Source: Loxodes magnus (taxonomy: Eukaryota > Ciliophora > Karyorelictea > Loxodida > Loxodidae). Taken from it: 64,000 nt of DNA. Where the stretch lies: assembly GCA_946699065.1 (NCBI GenBank), contig CAMPDV010001788.1, positions 1 to 64,000 on the forward strand, in the 5' to 3' direction. The notes under the pieces are model-generated. The model worked only from the letters and a program-made list of their open reading frames with translations, was not told the origin of the DNA and did not search any database. Every line of letters starts with the position of its first letter. Position 1 is the stretch's first letter. The position numbers and the translations under genes were made by a program. Shown here piece after piece: positions 50,300 through 62,609 of the stretch.

Positions 50300-51299
50300 A
50301 TTATCTATCATTTCAATAATTAATATAAGTTATATCTATCTAATTTTTGAATCCAAACTTGTTAAACTTTATTTTTTGCCTAATTTATTTAGATTTTATT
50401 AAATTCAATTTTAAAAGCCAATCTTTATTTTTATACCCCTTAAACAATAATTTACCTACTTTTAATTAATATATTTAAATCCTTAATAACTTATGTTCAA
50501 AATAAGAAGCTTATGTTATAAAATTGTTATTACTCTATCTTAAATACCAAGTAGCCATTCTTATTTCAAATCTAAATACTAAAAATTAACTGTAAACCTT
50601 CATTTTTGTTCCAAGTAGGATAAATCTATAACCTTCCTTTCGGATAATAAGGATTAATTTCTGCTCCCCTACACGCCTGATACAGTAATGTTTTTGGAAC
50701 CGTCTAAATTATTTCTTTCACTGAACATACAGCTTAGTATGAGAACATTTTGTGTTGTCTTAATGAATATTTCAGAAAAACTTTGCAATTTGTAATTTTA
50801 TTGACTGATACCCAGAATCTAGATAATAAGGTAGCATCTTCCATATTCAAAGCATTTATCACTGTTAATTATTGGAACTTTAAATTATCCTATATACATT
50901 TTATATAGGATAGGTATACTTTAATTAAGAACCTGCCAAATCAATTATCCTGAGAAATTCTTTATTTTCTTCATAAGAATTAGGATTTTAATTTTCACCC
51001 TAGATTGATGGAGGAAACTTTCCATATCATCACTTCTCAACAAGATGTTTTTAATTCAAAAGATAAATATGAACTTTCAGACTTATTTTAAGATCATAGA
51101 GCACTGTTGAAAAATCTAATTTTAAACAAAAGGACAAATCTATAACGCTTTTACTCCATAATTTATGAATTCAAAAGGATTATCTCCAGTGACCACTCCT
51201 CTTCTTACAAAAATATCAATATCAGGAATACATTTTACTACATCAGAGCCTTTTCGTAATACTAAAGGTCTCAATATTTTTCCTGATACACTGCCATTA
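50300..51299 (-). pseudogene. Unknown gene, apparently cut at the duplication edge
   Basis: The minus strand starting right at the copy B junction reads NGSVSGKILRPLVLRKGSD, then CIPDIDIFVRRGVVTGDNP. In other frames it continues VEKWWYGKFPPSIQGENQNP, EFLRIIDLAGSQ and VPKTLLYQACRGAEINP. DLAGS resembles the kinesin motor motif and QACRG the caspase active-site motif. No other motif of either family was found and frames change several times, so I do not assign a function. No start codon precedes the junction, so I infer a 5'-truncated gene. Confidence 0.35.
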
Positions 51300-52030
51300 G
51301 GAGATCTTTACTCTCTAGTAGGGCTCTTCAGAACTTTTAATTTAATTCAAGGATTATTCATAATATTTAGCTGGTTCAATTAACCTTCATGTGCTACTAA
51401 GTATATATTACACTACTTTTAGACAACTTAAAATTTGAATTATGTAAATTCTACTCTCTTGCATCTTTTCTAAGTTAAAATCGAATATCACAGAAGTAAG
51501 TATTAATTTGAATGATACCTAGAAGACTAAATTTAAAAGGGAAGTTTTATCTGCTAAGTATAAGGAGGCAAGGATTTAATAATCTGATGAGAACGTTTCT
51601 AAAGATAAATAAATTAACGTGATTCTACCTTTATTAGGTTCACCACAATTAATAAAAAAACCAAATTTTGTTGTTAAAATAGTCTAGAAATATTTCTGGC
51701 TTCGTCTAATCTCTTTGGTCACTTTTTTCTCAGTTTTTTAAATAAAAATGTATTACCTTTACTCTCAAAATTCTTTTATTTCCTTCTGAAGGCTAAAGTT
51801 AAAAGGGATCAGAATAAAATCCAATTCTTGTGCCAGATTTCACAATCGAATTTATCTTTCTACTTAAAGATATAATTTGTCTCAGTCATGTCTTCAGGTT
51901 TTTCCAATTCCTAACCAGATTAACGACATAGAGGCAGGATTATTCTGAGACCTTAACTTCAGCACCCTAGTTAGATTCTGGTACCGATTGAGAACCCTCA
52001 AATAAGTAAGGCTTATCACACAAGTGTATG
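51300..52030 (+). pseudogene. 5'-truncated copy B of the unknown left-hand gene
   Basis: It matches 23,141-23,880 with scattered substitutions and several 1-nt indels (for example GAGGCAGGATT against GAGGAGGATT). Everything upstream of EIFTL in copy A is missing, so no normal start exists. The interior reading NITEVSINLNDTQKTKFKR is intact, and many differences from copy A are at third codon positions, so both copies were probably under selection before truncation or recombination. Confidence 0.6.
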
Positions 52031-52034
52031 TTGT

Positions 52035-52644
52035 TATTTATTATTATTTATTTATTATGATTGAACTTTTATCAAAAGTATAGGGGTTATAATGGCCTGA
52101 TTTGATATATGTGTATAGGAAAGTTTAGTAGTTGGTAGTATGTATTTTAGAGTGTATGATAGTAATAATGACTTGTATTTAGATATAGGTTAATGATAAT
52201 TTGATTATAGTTTTGATTAGATAAATAGTAATCTGTACTTGTATAATTTAAATATAAGGATATATTAAAGATAGTTTTTTGACATTGTTGAATATGTTTT
52301 GGTATGTTATAAGCTGTATGTTAGTATCTGAATAATGATAATATTTGAATAATAGATTTTTAAAGATGTTTAGATAAAATTTGATTCTTTATTTATTTCA
52401 GCTTTAAAAAGAGCTAGTAAGGAAAATAATCTTTATTGTCAACTATATAGCTATAACTACATTACCATATCAACATCATATATACACTTAAACATACAAA
52501 AAAACTTATAAAAATACAACATTAATAAGTATAGATTAACCATATTAATAAGTAGTAACATATTTACTATAGATATTTAAACTACTTACATATAAAACTA
52601 TATTTATTATCAATAATATTAATCATATCAATATTATTATTATC
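52035..52644. other. Strand-asymmetric intergenic DNA (copy B)
   Basis: This repeats 23,885-24,486 without a visible difference: G/T-rich at about 52,080-52,400, then C/A-rich at about 52,440-52,640. Confidence 0.4.
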
Positions 52645-54090
52645 TCAGTTATCCCCTTTAACACTTCTATAACTCAACTTTTCTAAATCAATCCTCATTA
52701 TTGAAACTCTTTCCTATTCATAAGCAAAAGCATATCCATAGACACCTCTTATTTTCATCTCTGTTAAAGCTGCAACATCTTTAAAAATTTAACTTTATTG
52801 CCATTATTATTTGTTTCTTTTATATATTCTTCTTGAAAATTCTTTCGTAAATTGATTTTTTAAACCTCCAAATATGACAAAAGGTTCTAAAGAAACTATA
52901 GGATAAGCAACAGCTTCAGGAAGATTCAAATTTTACTTACTCCATCTATCATTCTATATGTTATACTTTCATATATCTTTTAAAGTTCATCCTTTCTAAT
53001 TTACACCTCCAATTGAATAAATGTTTTATTCATCTTTATCTACAATTAAAGTTTACCAACCTATTTAAAATGGAAATTAAGAGCATTTTTATCATTTACT
53101 TTAGTTTCCTATCTTTAACTTTTCTACTGATTTTAAACCTTGATTTATACTAATAAGTCCTCCAACCACATAAAGATAATTTTAAGCTGCTGCTAATCCA
53201 AATTAATATCTTCCCTCATTTAGATCACTAAGTTTTGTATTATTACCTTCGAAATCGAACTATCAAGTTTCTTTTATTCCTTTCTTTTAATTTTAGTTTT
53301 ATCCTCCAATTAAATATAACTTATTTTAATATTCTATACTTTAATTGCCTTCATAAATTATAATTTAAACTTAGATTTATCGTAATTACTCAGTTTAAAT
53401 ATTAAATAAACTTAATTTTTAAATTCCTCAATTAAAAAAGTGAATATAGTTAGATTGAATAAAATGTTGCTACTAGGTTAGTTTATGTTAATTAGTCTGT
53501 TTAGTGTTTAACTGTTGTTACTTTGTATTGTATTATAGTTAGTTTCTTATTTGTGTGATATAATTTGAAGTTAATTTAGGGTTTAGTACTAAAGGTGGTT
53601 ATATAGTGGAATATAGTTAGACTGTTATAGTTTGGATTTGAGTTGGTTTTAGATATTAGTAAATAGGGAATTAGGATGATTGTATAATATTTTAGTGTTA
53701 TTAGTTGTAGTTAATGGTAGTGTATTGGATGATATTAGTATATGGTATAATGAGAGTATTAGTAATGTTAGATAATTTGGTTGTAATGGTTTTAGATTTT
53801 TGCATAATTTACTTCCTTATCTCTTTTAATTTCTATCTAGCATCTTAAATCTTTTATATGTATTATTAGTTTTAAAATATCATTCTTATTAAATCACTTT
53901 CTTAAGGTAAGTCTTCAAATCTAAAATGGAATCCTTTTTAACAAATAGGACATTACATTATGCCTTATAATCAGAACTGAGTATTCAAACACAAACCACA
54001 GTAAATATGTCCACAAGGTAAGACAGTTGGAAGAGCATTAGTTAAGTTGTAATCTTCTTAGCAGATTAAGCATTTTGGTAACGCTTACAT
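52645..54090 (-). CDS. RING-finger / kelch protein, probable E3 ubiquitin ligase (copy B)
   Basis: The ATG at 54090 opens 482 codons to TGA 52645-52647, the same length as copy A and unbroken. The RING finger (CLICQEDYN, PCGHIYCGLC, CPICQKGF) and the Asn/Gln/Thr linker are identical to copy A at nucleotide level by eye. The kelch half, from about residue 227, differs by about 60 substitutions, many in short patches beside the Gly-Gly motifs: GGLISINQGL for GGGTGINQML, GGLKNQFTKEF for GGIKFFSTVEF, VAYPIVS for VARLIVS, IIIYEGNQSIEY for IIIPVLSKSIEY. Several kelch positions look more canonical here (the GGVNQKGW blade). The likely role is the same E3 scaffold with different substrate choice, by inference. 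Confidence 0.85.
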
Positions 54091-54559
54091 TTTTATTATT
54101 ATTTAGATTAAAAAAGCTTATAAAGGTAATTTATAACAGTTACCATCAAAAATTATAATTAACCATTATAAATTCAAATATCTATCATTACATACATACT
54201 ACAATATTAACCTCTTATATCAAGTACCTATCTACAATCCGCACCAATACATTTTGCTAAATTTAAAAAACCAACCAGCTTTACAACTTAATCACATTTT
54301 TTATTCTATAAATAACAAAAACATCTCTATCCTAAAATCTTTAAAAACTACTAGGAGCAATGCACTAAAAAAGGGACACAATCTTTAACTAATCTTAATA
54401 TCAAAAAAAGTAGCTAAGTTAGAACATTTACTAAGACTAAAGCTCTTTGAAAATCTTTAGAATGTAGGAAGAAAAGAATGAGAAAAAATAGACGAGAATA
54501 CGAAGCTCGGAATTGCTAAAAGAGAAAAATTTAACGATTTCAAAAATTTTTAGAAGAAA
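54091..54559. other. 5' flank of RING-kelch gene B
   Basis: It matches the copy A flank up to about 54,494, including the C/A-rich stretch. No promoter motif can be named. Confidence 0.35.
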
Positions 54560-55985
54560 AGAACTACAGTCAAAGACACTTTCAAGAAGAAATGCAAATA
54601 AATAAAATTACTTTGCATTTCTCAGAAATCTTAAGTAAGAATCTGGTAAAAGGAATGAGAATGAGGAAATCCTTAGACAGGGCAGAATGGAGTTTTTATT
54701 CAAAGTCTTACTTAAAATCTTCTAGGAACTTCAGCTTTATCATAATGAGACTCATTTTGAGAACTAGATCCAAGCTCTCAAGCAGCAACAGTTTTAAACT
54801 TAATGTTCAAACATATAATCTTCAGCTTTTAAAATTTATTAATAATAATTTTTAGAACTGGATATAAATATGAAACAGAATGGAGTTTTTAGTAAAAGTT
54901 CATCTTTCAATTTTTAAGTTTTTCAACTATATCCCGACAAAAAATTTTAGAACTAAACACTAGCTCTCAATTGAAATGGAATCTATAAAATAAGTTGTAC
55001 TTTCATTCTTTAAGTACTTACGCTAATTCGTAACTCAGACGTATTTTGAGAAAAAGAACAAAGCAATCTAGAAAATGGATTCCAAACTTAAATTCTTCAT
55101 AACGTATTGAAGTTCTTAAGCTTATCATCTATCCAGACATTTTTTGAAAACTTGATCAGAGCTCACAAGGATAACGGATTCAAAACTTAAAGTTCATCTT
55201 ACAGTTTTTTAGATTTCAGCACTTTCGATATTGAGATTATGCTTTAGATAACAATCGAGCTCTAAAGGATAACGAATTCGCTACATAAAGTTCTTTTTAA
55301 AGTCTTAAAGTTCATAAGCATTAAATCTATACAGACTTTTTTGGAGAGGTTGATCAGTACTCTCAAGGAAAACGGATTCCTAATTTAAATTTCTTCTTAC
55401 AGTCTTTTAGTACTTAGCATTTTCGATTCTCAGTTCAAATTTGGAGAATTTGATCAGAGCTTTCAAGGATTAACGATCTCCAAACTTAAAGTTTCTCTTA
55501 TAGATTTTTAGTATTTCAGCACTTTGCATATTGAGATTAAATTTAAGGAAAAGATCCGAGCTCGCAAGGATAACGGATTGCAATCTTAAAGTTCTTCTTA
55601 AAGTCTTACAGTTCTATAGCTTAATCTCTACCCAGACTTTTTCGAGAGCAGTATCAGAGTTCTTAAGGATTAACGGATTCCAAACTTAAGTTTCTCTTAC
55701 AGATTTTTAATATTTAAGCACTCTCGATTCTCAGTTCAATGGCAGGATTTGAACAGAGCTCTTAAGGAAAACGGATTCCAAACTTTAAGTTCATCTTACG
55801 GTCTTTTAGTGTTTCAGCACTTTCGAAATTCAGATATAACTATAGAAAGAGATCCGAGCACGCAACGGAAACGGATTGCCACTTAAAGTTCTTCTTACAA
55901 TTTTATAGTAGTTAAGCTTTTTATCAGCAAATTTTTTGGTGAAATTGAAAAGAGCTTTTAACTATTAACAGATTCATAACTTAAA
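54560..55985 (+). repeat. ~100-bp tandem repeat array (B)
   Basis: This is the same unit as the array at 26.4-28.1 kb (CAAGGATAACGGATTCC core), with about nine recognisable units. It is shorter than array A and diverged from it, with units gained, lost or rearranged. In this copy one frame stays leucine-rich over several units (NLKFLLQIF, NLKVLLKVLQFY), but the phase is not kept across the array. Confidence 0.72.
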
Positions 55986-55989
55986 ATTT

Positions 55990-58520
55990 CTCTTACAGAT
56001 CTAAGAAGTTATTATGATTCAATTAAATGTCTAACTACGGAAATTCTTTTATCTATCAAATAAGGTAAGTTTGACTTAGATATACTAAACTAAACTGAAG
56101 ATAAATTTATATTATTAAGATTCCTAAATAAGTCATTGTTTCAACAACTCCTATCATATACTTATATTCATCAAAATTTTGATTATCTAATCTATATTTT
56201 CCACATAATAAAAATTAATATTCTAGCAATATAACTTAAATCAACTATCATATGTTCTTTTAGGAGTTAGAAAATAGAAGTTTTCTACATGAAGATAAAA
56301 GGAATAAATTAATCCTTTAAGATCATATAAAATAGAATCTTATTATATACTCTTTAGTTGTTTCTAGTATCTATACAATAATCAACGATAAAGATTTAAA
56401 CTAATATACTCATCAACAATCTTATAACCTTAATTTTAAGCTTGCTTATTAAACTTTAAGAACAATAATAAATGAAGATTCTAAATTAGAGCAAAATATT
56501 TGAAATGTATGTACCATATGGACTTAAAATTTGACTTATAATGTGAGTATAGCTTTAATTTAATAAGCCTTAAATATTTACTAAATAATTTATAGAAAAA
56601 ACATTAAAAATAAGATAAAAATGCTTAACTCTTTAGAATTCCCTTAATATAGTTGCTGATTGACTCCTTTTCAACTATAGACTAATTGTATTATTTTATT
56701 TTGAAATGTTTTCTATTTTAAGATTTTAAATCTATCTAATAGATTGAAATAGCTTCTTCTTTATTAGATGATAGAAGTATAAAATAAAAAAGTGTAATAA
56801 ACAAGGAACATGATATCCTTTAAAGCATATACTAATTTATAATAGTATTTAAATTTAGCTATTTTACCTTTAATATTTGTTTATAAACCTTCATCACTTA
56901 TAATTAAATCCATCACTAAATAACTAATTTTCATTTTGTAAATAAGATAAGTGTCATTTTATTCGCTTAATCTCCTTTTCTATTTATTATGTCAAAGAGT
57001 AACTTAATTATATACCTTATTTATTTAGTATATCATTAACACTCAAAAAGAGATTGATAGATATATTCAGTCTTATTTACAAACTAATGATCTGATTTTT
57101 TGTTTATTTAAATAGCTGTGAACTAAAGTTTTATGGCTATTTGACTGAATTATTATAAATTTCTTAGTATTAAAATTTTATATTTGCCTCTCTTTACTAT
57201 ATACCGTTTACTATCTTATATACCATTTTGGTTTTCATTATTAATTTAGCAAAATTTAAAAGCTTTAAAGTATTAATTACTCTGAAATGAATTTCTCTTA
57301 AAAAGATAAAATAAGAAAAGCTTAAGCTTCAAATATAAAGTGTAGAGTATTATATATCTATATTTAATTAAATTAGAAATTTACATCTTAAAGGATTACA
57401 AGATCTCCTAACCTTCCTATTAAGTATATTTTTCCCTAACTATATGCATGTCTGATAGATTTTAATATCTCCTATTTTTTAATTTCTCTTTTGATTTAAG
57501 TTAATAGAGTGATTATCTTTAGACCTCATAATGGATGACAAAACTTTGTAGGTATGATTTAGCTTAGCAATTTGATAAATAAGCCTTGCTTATTTATAAT
57601 TATTATGGTTTGTATTAGTTTTGCTTATAAACAAATAGCATATTATATACATACTCTATCTAAAGTATTAATATTCTTAACTGATTTATTCTTATCCTAG
57701 CACTATGTAATATTCTAATTCACTTGGGATATTAATAATTAAAATTACAGGATTAGTCGATCTATAAAGGTAGAAAATAGAATTTTAAAGTATAAGTAAT
57801 ATCTAAAATTAAGAGTTATATAAGCAATTAGCAGTATACATTTAATTAGTATACCTTAACTACTAGTATATTATGATTTATTCCTACTAATACTTTAGTA
57901 TTATAAAAGAAATACTTGCTAAGCATAGACTATTTACTTTAGTTAAGAGTTTATTTACAGTTATTCATATCTTAACAATAGTAGGATTAGATTTCTATAT
58001 AGACTAAAAACTTAAAAAATGCTTCTTTCTTATTTAATCACTTTTATATTATTAATGAATCACTATGCTCTCTATCTATATCACTCAATATACCAATAAT
58101 CATATTTTAATACAACACTGCTAGCTTATAGATATATAGGCTTTCTATTTAAAGTACTACGATTGTAAGCAATACTTAATTAACTATAGCAGTTTAATTT
58201 CAGGCCTGTTAATACTTCTATAGTTATCAGCATAAATCTTTTATAAAATAGAAGGTTATAGAGTAAGGGAGTCTAATGTAAAGTTATATAGATGTTCATT
58301 TTGTATTCTAATATCAGTTAAAACATACCTTTTATATATTAATCAGCATGATTGAAGCTTATGCTTTATTGGAGTTTACCAATTTAATTATTTAACTTTA
58401 GAGCGTCACAATTAAAATTGCTTAGTTATAGATAAAAAGGAATCCATTAAAGAATTAGGTAATTAAGTATATTCCTTAGTTTGCTTGCTTAATTATCTAA
58501 TTTAAATAGATACAATAATT
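55990..58520. other. 2.5 kb without a recognised gene
   Basis: This is TA-step-rich DNA like 5.2-12.1 kb. No domain, RNA or repeat was recognised on either strand. Confidence 0.4.
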
Positions 58521-61500
58521 ATGGGATTACTTTTAGTCTTTTTATTCCCCTTATATCTAAAGCTAACAAACAGCTTGCAAATTATAATCATGATTGAACC
58601 AACTAAGAGTTGGCTCAACTTATAAGAACGGATATATAAAGCTAATTTTCCTTTATTACTAGCTTTAAGGAGTTAAAACTAAGCAGTCAGTATTAGGTAC
58701 ATTTTGAGTTTAGTAGCAAGATTGAAGAAGAAGTATGAGTTGCTATTGATATAGCTAAATAAAGAGCTTTTACTTAATAAATCTAATTAGCCTGCTAAAA
58801 ATAGCAAATCATCCATTTAATATCAGATACTTAAAGAATATATTATCAAGATCATTTAGGCTAACCAATATTTACCAGTACCAGTGTATAGGAAGAAGCA
58901 GAGGCTCTCATGACTCTACTTGGCTATTATAATTGAACAAATATTGGATTACTACAAGATAGAATGCTATAGCCTACCTTTGATTACTTGAATAGCCAAA
59001 ATTTAAATGTAAGAATAAGGGTTTTACTTTCAGAAAAAGACTAAATAAAAGATTAGTTTGGATTTTCATCTGGAATGTTTAAAAGCTTAGGCATAAATAT
59101 TTTTATGTTCCAGTCTATCTCCAATTTAACTACATAAATTCAATAAAAAGCAATACAGTTGTAACTTAATATGAAGGGATATTAATGGATATTCGGGACT
59201 AAATCTTCTTTTGAGATATTTAGAAACTCAAAAGTTTAAAGTTAGCTAGATGGAATGCTTTTAATAGCTCCTTAGCTTTTTAGCTCCCAAGCTTAGATGA
59301 AATGATTTTTCTTAACGCAATATTTATAAGAATTAGAAAATGTAATTTAGATTCATTTTTAATTCCAAAGTGTATACCAAACTTTCCTTAAACATGCATA
59401 AAAAATTAAGTTCGAATATAGAATTTTCAACTTGCAAAGCTAAAGATTACTAGAAGTAGGGGTAGTTTAGAATAAGAGCATTAAATGACTTTAATAGCCT
59501 TTATTTTTAGGTAACACTAACTAAATTCCTAATGATGAAAATGCTTTTATATAAATTTCTTATTCAGCATGAGATAGGAATCCTGATGGAAGTATTGATC
59601 CCTAACTCTACTCTATTATTCAAGGAATACATTTAGCTATTAACTAAATAAACGAAAGGAATGATATTTTGCAATACTATCGTATTCATCCAAATGGCTA
59701 CTATATATCATGTAACTAAAGCTATGATTTCAATAAGAAGTAAGGGATGGAAGTAATATAAGAAATGCAAAATTAAATGAATGTAGCTATGCTTACCACT
59801 TATTCATCAGGATTGACTAAGGATTGGATGGAACTTCTATATGAATAAAATTAATAGAGGCTTGCAGTGGGAGCTACATGCACCAATGAAGTATTTTCAG
59901 ACAAAAGTTTATATCCTAACTTTGTAAGAGTAATTAATTCAGATGCTTATATTGCAATTTTGCAGATAAGAATTATTCGTCTTTATAAGTGAAGTTAAAT
60001 AGCTCTTCTTTGTGATGAAGACATATGAGCCTTTTCATTATGTAGAGATATAGAAATAGAAGCAAAAAATGACTCTTAGTGGAAACCTTAAGTCAAAGCT
60101 TTTTAAAATAGTGGAGCTAGAATTGGAATATGCGTTTGCTATCAATTTGAAGCTTTAAATTTTATATTTCCTTATTTGTATGACCTTGGAGCAAGAAGTG
60201 GAGATTGAATTTGACTTGCTAATGAATGAGTCTCAAACAATATCTTATAATTAATGACTGAAAATGAAATTCACCTAAAAACCTTGGAAATCATAAAGGG
60301 TGCTTTATAATACAATCCTTCAGCTTATAGCACTGAATATGGAAAGTAAATATATGAAGAGCATTAAAAAGTTTATGGAGTTGATCCAGACTGACTCGCT
60401 TCATACAGTTTTGACGCAGTTCTTTTAGTAGGTGCTGCTCTTAATTATACCATATCTTAAGGGTAAGATTATGGTAACTGAGAAATTGTAAATAAAGCTC
60501 TTAGAAAAGTAAGAATTATAGGAATAAGTGGACCATTGGAAATTGACATTAAGTCTAATGATCCCACTAATAAAAGATATGATATTATAAATATAAGAAT
60601 TATTGAAAAAGATAATTGATAAGCTGATAAAATAGGCTTATTTTGTGTCAGTTGCTCAATAGTTTTATAATTTGAGAAGGATATTATGTGAGGAGATGGA
60701 ATTTATAACATTCCTAAGGATTTCATTTAAGACATTGATTGTCCTTTTCTTAGTAGAGTTATCTAGAATTTCAGTAATGGAGAGATATTATTTGCAGCAA
60801 TATTATTATTTATGCTATTAATAATAATTTTAATGGGACTATGAACATATAGATGCTGAAAAAATTAGAGATTAAAGATCTTGAATAAGAGGAAGAGATG
60901 ACTACGGAAGATGGGATTTGAGTTTATCTTTTAATATTAGAGTAATGCTAGTATATTTCATTAGGACCAAATTTATCTAATATTCATTCGAAAGTGTCCT
61001 AGATATTTAATTTATTCAAGCTAGATTTTTATGGATTTGTAGTGGACGGAAATTTTGCCTTTAATCTTTTATTCGTTATTTCTATCATTATAATATTATT
61101 CTGAATATTAATGATTTTCTTCCTCTGTTTAAGACTAGAAGAAAAATATCCTTAAAATTGGTTAGTAACTTTTCTCAATTATTCTTCCTTTTATCTTTTA
61201 CCAATCATTGGGTAAATTAGCTTCGTTCTAGTTTTATTTATTACGACAGATGCTTTTCAATGTATAGAAGCTACTGATTTGAATAGATATGGGAATTTAA
61301 GTTGAGAAGAGAGTTATTTTTGCTAAGATTGCTACATTTTTTGCTGAAGAGATAGGCACTTAACATACGTTACTATTTCATCCCTACTTTTGACTTTTTA
61401 CATACCTTCTATTAAATTTTTACGTCCCTTGATTCAATAATTGCAAACAGAGACACATATTAAGCAATCAGTTTAATTCATAATTCTCAAAACTTTCATT

Positions 61501-62609
61501 CAATTCTTTCTATTTTAATGCAGAAAACACTTTATAGGAAGAGTTAAGAATGCTAAGGAATTACATTTTTGAGCATCTTCATTATTTTTACCTATCTTAC
61601 TTATAGAATGCATTCTTATAACTATCTTCGAATTCTCCGCTTTTAGATATTAAGCTAATTAGCTATTATTTGAATTTCAACTCTTTCTAGTATTAGCATG
61701 TATGCTAATACTTAGGAGGATGGAGTGTGAGTGATTCTTTTATTATTGGGATGGTTTATTATTTTCTTCGCAGGATCCTTCTGAGTAAAAAAATCTCCTT
61801 AGCTTCTTTATAGAAAAGAACAAGATAACACTATGCTATTTCGATTTGCTTTTAAGCCATTTGCTAGTGCTTTATTACTTAATAAGCATATTTCTCTTTA
61901 TAAGAAGCATTTAGTTTCCTTATCTCCTCTACAAAGCAATAGATTAGCATATTTTAGTCCAAATATTCAGAGTTAGAATACCACTAATATTGAGAGCCAA
62001 TTAAATGAGAAAAGAAAAGAACAAAACCAGCAGATTAGTAAACTCTAGCCTAAGTAATTCATAAGGTAAAAAGATAAAATCTCAGAAATTAGGAATACTA
62101 CCTTCGATATCGACAGCTAAAGATTACAAACTGCTAATCATTTAAATCCATTAGAAAACAAAGCCATGTAAGTTTTTATAGTTAGAGATGGAAGGTTTGA
62201 TATGACTACGACCTAGTTGAATGAAAATATAAATCATCCAGATAACCAAGAATATATTTAATAAGCTTAAACACTAAGTTTAATAAATAATCCTCTTGAT
62301 ATATTTAAATTCCTATTTAAGTCTAATAATCCTAATTGTCCCTTCTAAAGCAATTAGATAAATCCTGGCTCTTTAGAGAGTTTAAAAGTAAATCTAAGGT
62401 TAGCTCATATTAAATAAATAAAGACTTAAAGTTAAATGTTGATCTTAAAATAGATATAGTAAGATAATAAGAAACTGGATCACTATTAATAAATTTCTTT
62501 ATAGATTACTCTAAATATAGCTATCATTTTAAAATTATAAAGGTTTAAATTATCAACTTTAATAAATTATTTGACTGTATTTAGAATCTAAATAGATGTA
62601 AAGGTATGA
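58521..62609 (+). CDS. Class C GPCR-like receptor with ANF-type ligand-binding region
   Basis: The ATG at 58521 is followed by a hydrophobic leader (GLLLVFLFPLYLKLTNS). A ~690-residue extracellular part has two stretches like periplasmic-binding/ANF receptor folds. The first holds HLISDTQ, FTSTSVQEEAEALMTLLGY and NWTNIGLLQD. The second holds GIHLAINQINERND, MEVIQEMQ, GATCTNEVFSD, PNFVRVINSDAY, WSQIALLCDEDIW, WLASYSFDAVLLVGAALNY. A membrane segment lies at about 60,787-60,850, with about six more to 61,785, including the loop WEESYFCQDCYIFCWRD. A polar Gln/Asn-rich tail follows to TGA 62607. Frame breaks are needed after the leader, at 60,860 (A6; seven As restore frame) and near 61.67 kb. It is probably a plasma-membrane sensor; ligand and G-protein coupling are unknown. 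Confidence 0.72.

Larger units (their letters stand above)
51300..55990 (+). repeat. ~4.8-kb direct duplication, copy B
   Basis: This is the counterpart of 23,141-28,070 in the same orientation. It begins at GGAGATCTTTACTC directly after unrelated sequence. It contains a 5'-truncated unknown gene, an intact RING-kelch gene and a shorter tandem array. The flanks of the RING-kelch gene are identical to copy A by eye. Confidence 0.85.

Noticed and set aside
51165-51383. 72-residue plus-strand ORF across the duplication junction
   Set aside because: It bridges two unrelated sequences at the copy B edge. The left part is antisense to the minus-strand gene and the right part is out of frame with the duplicated gene.
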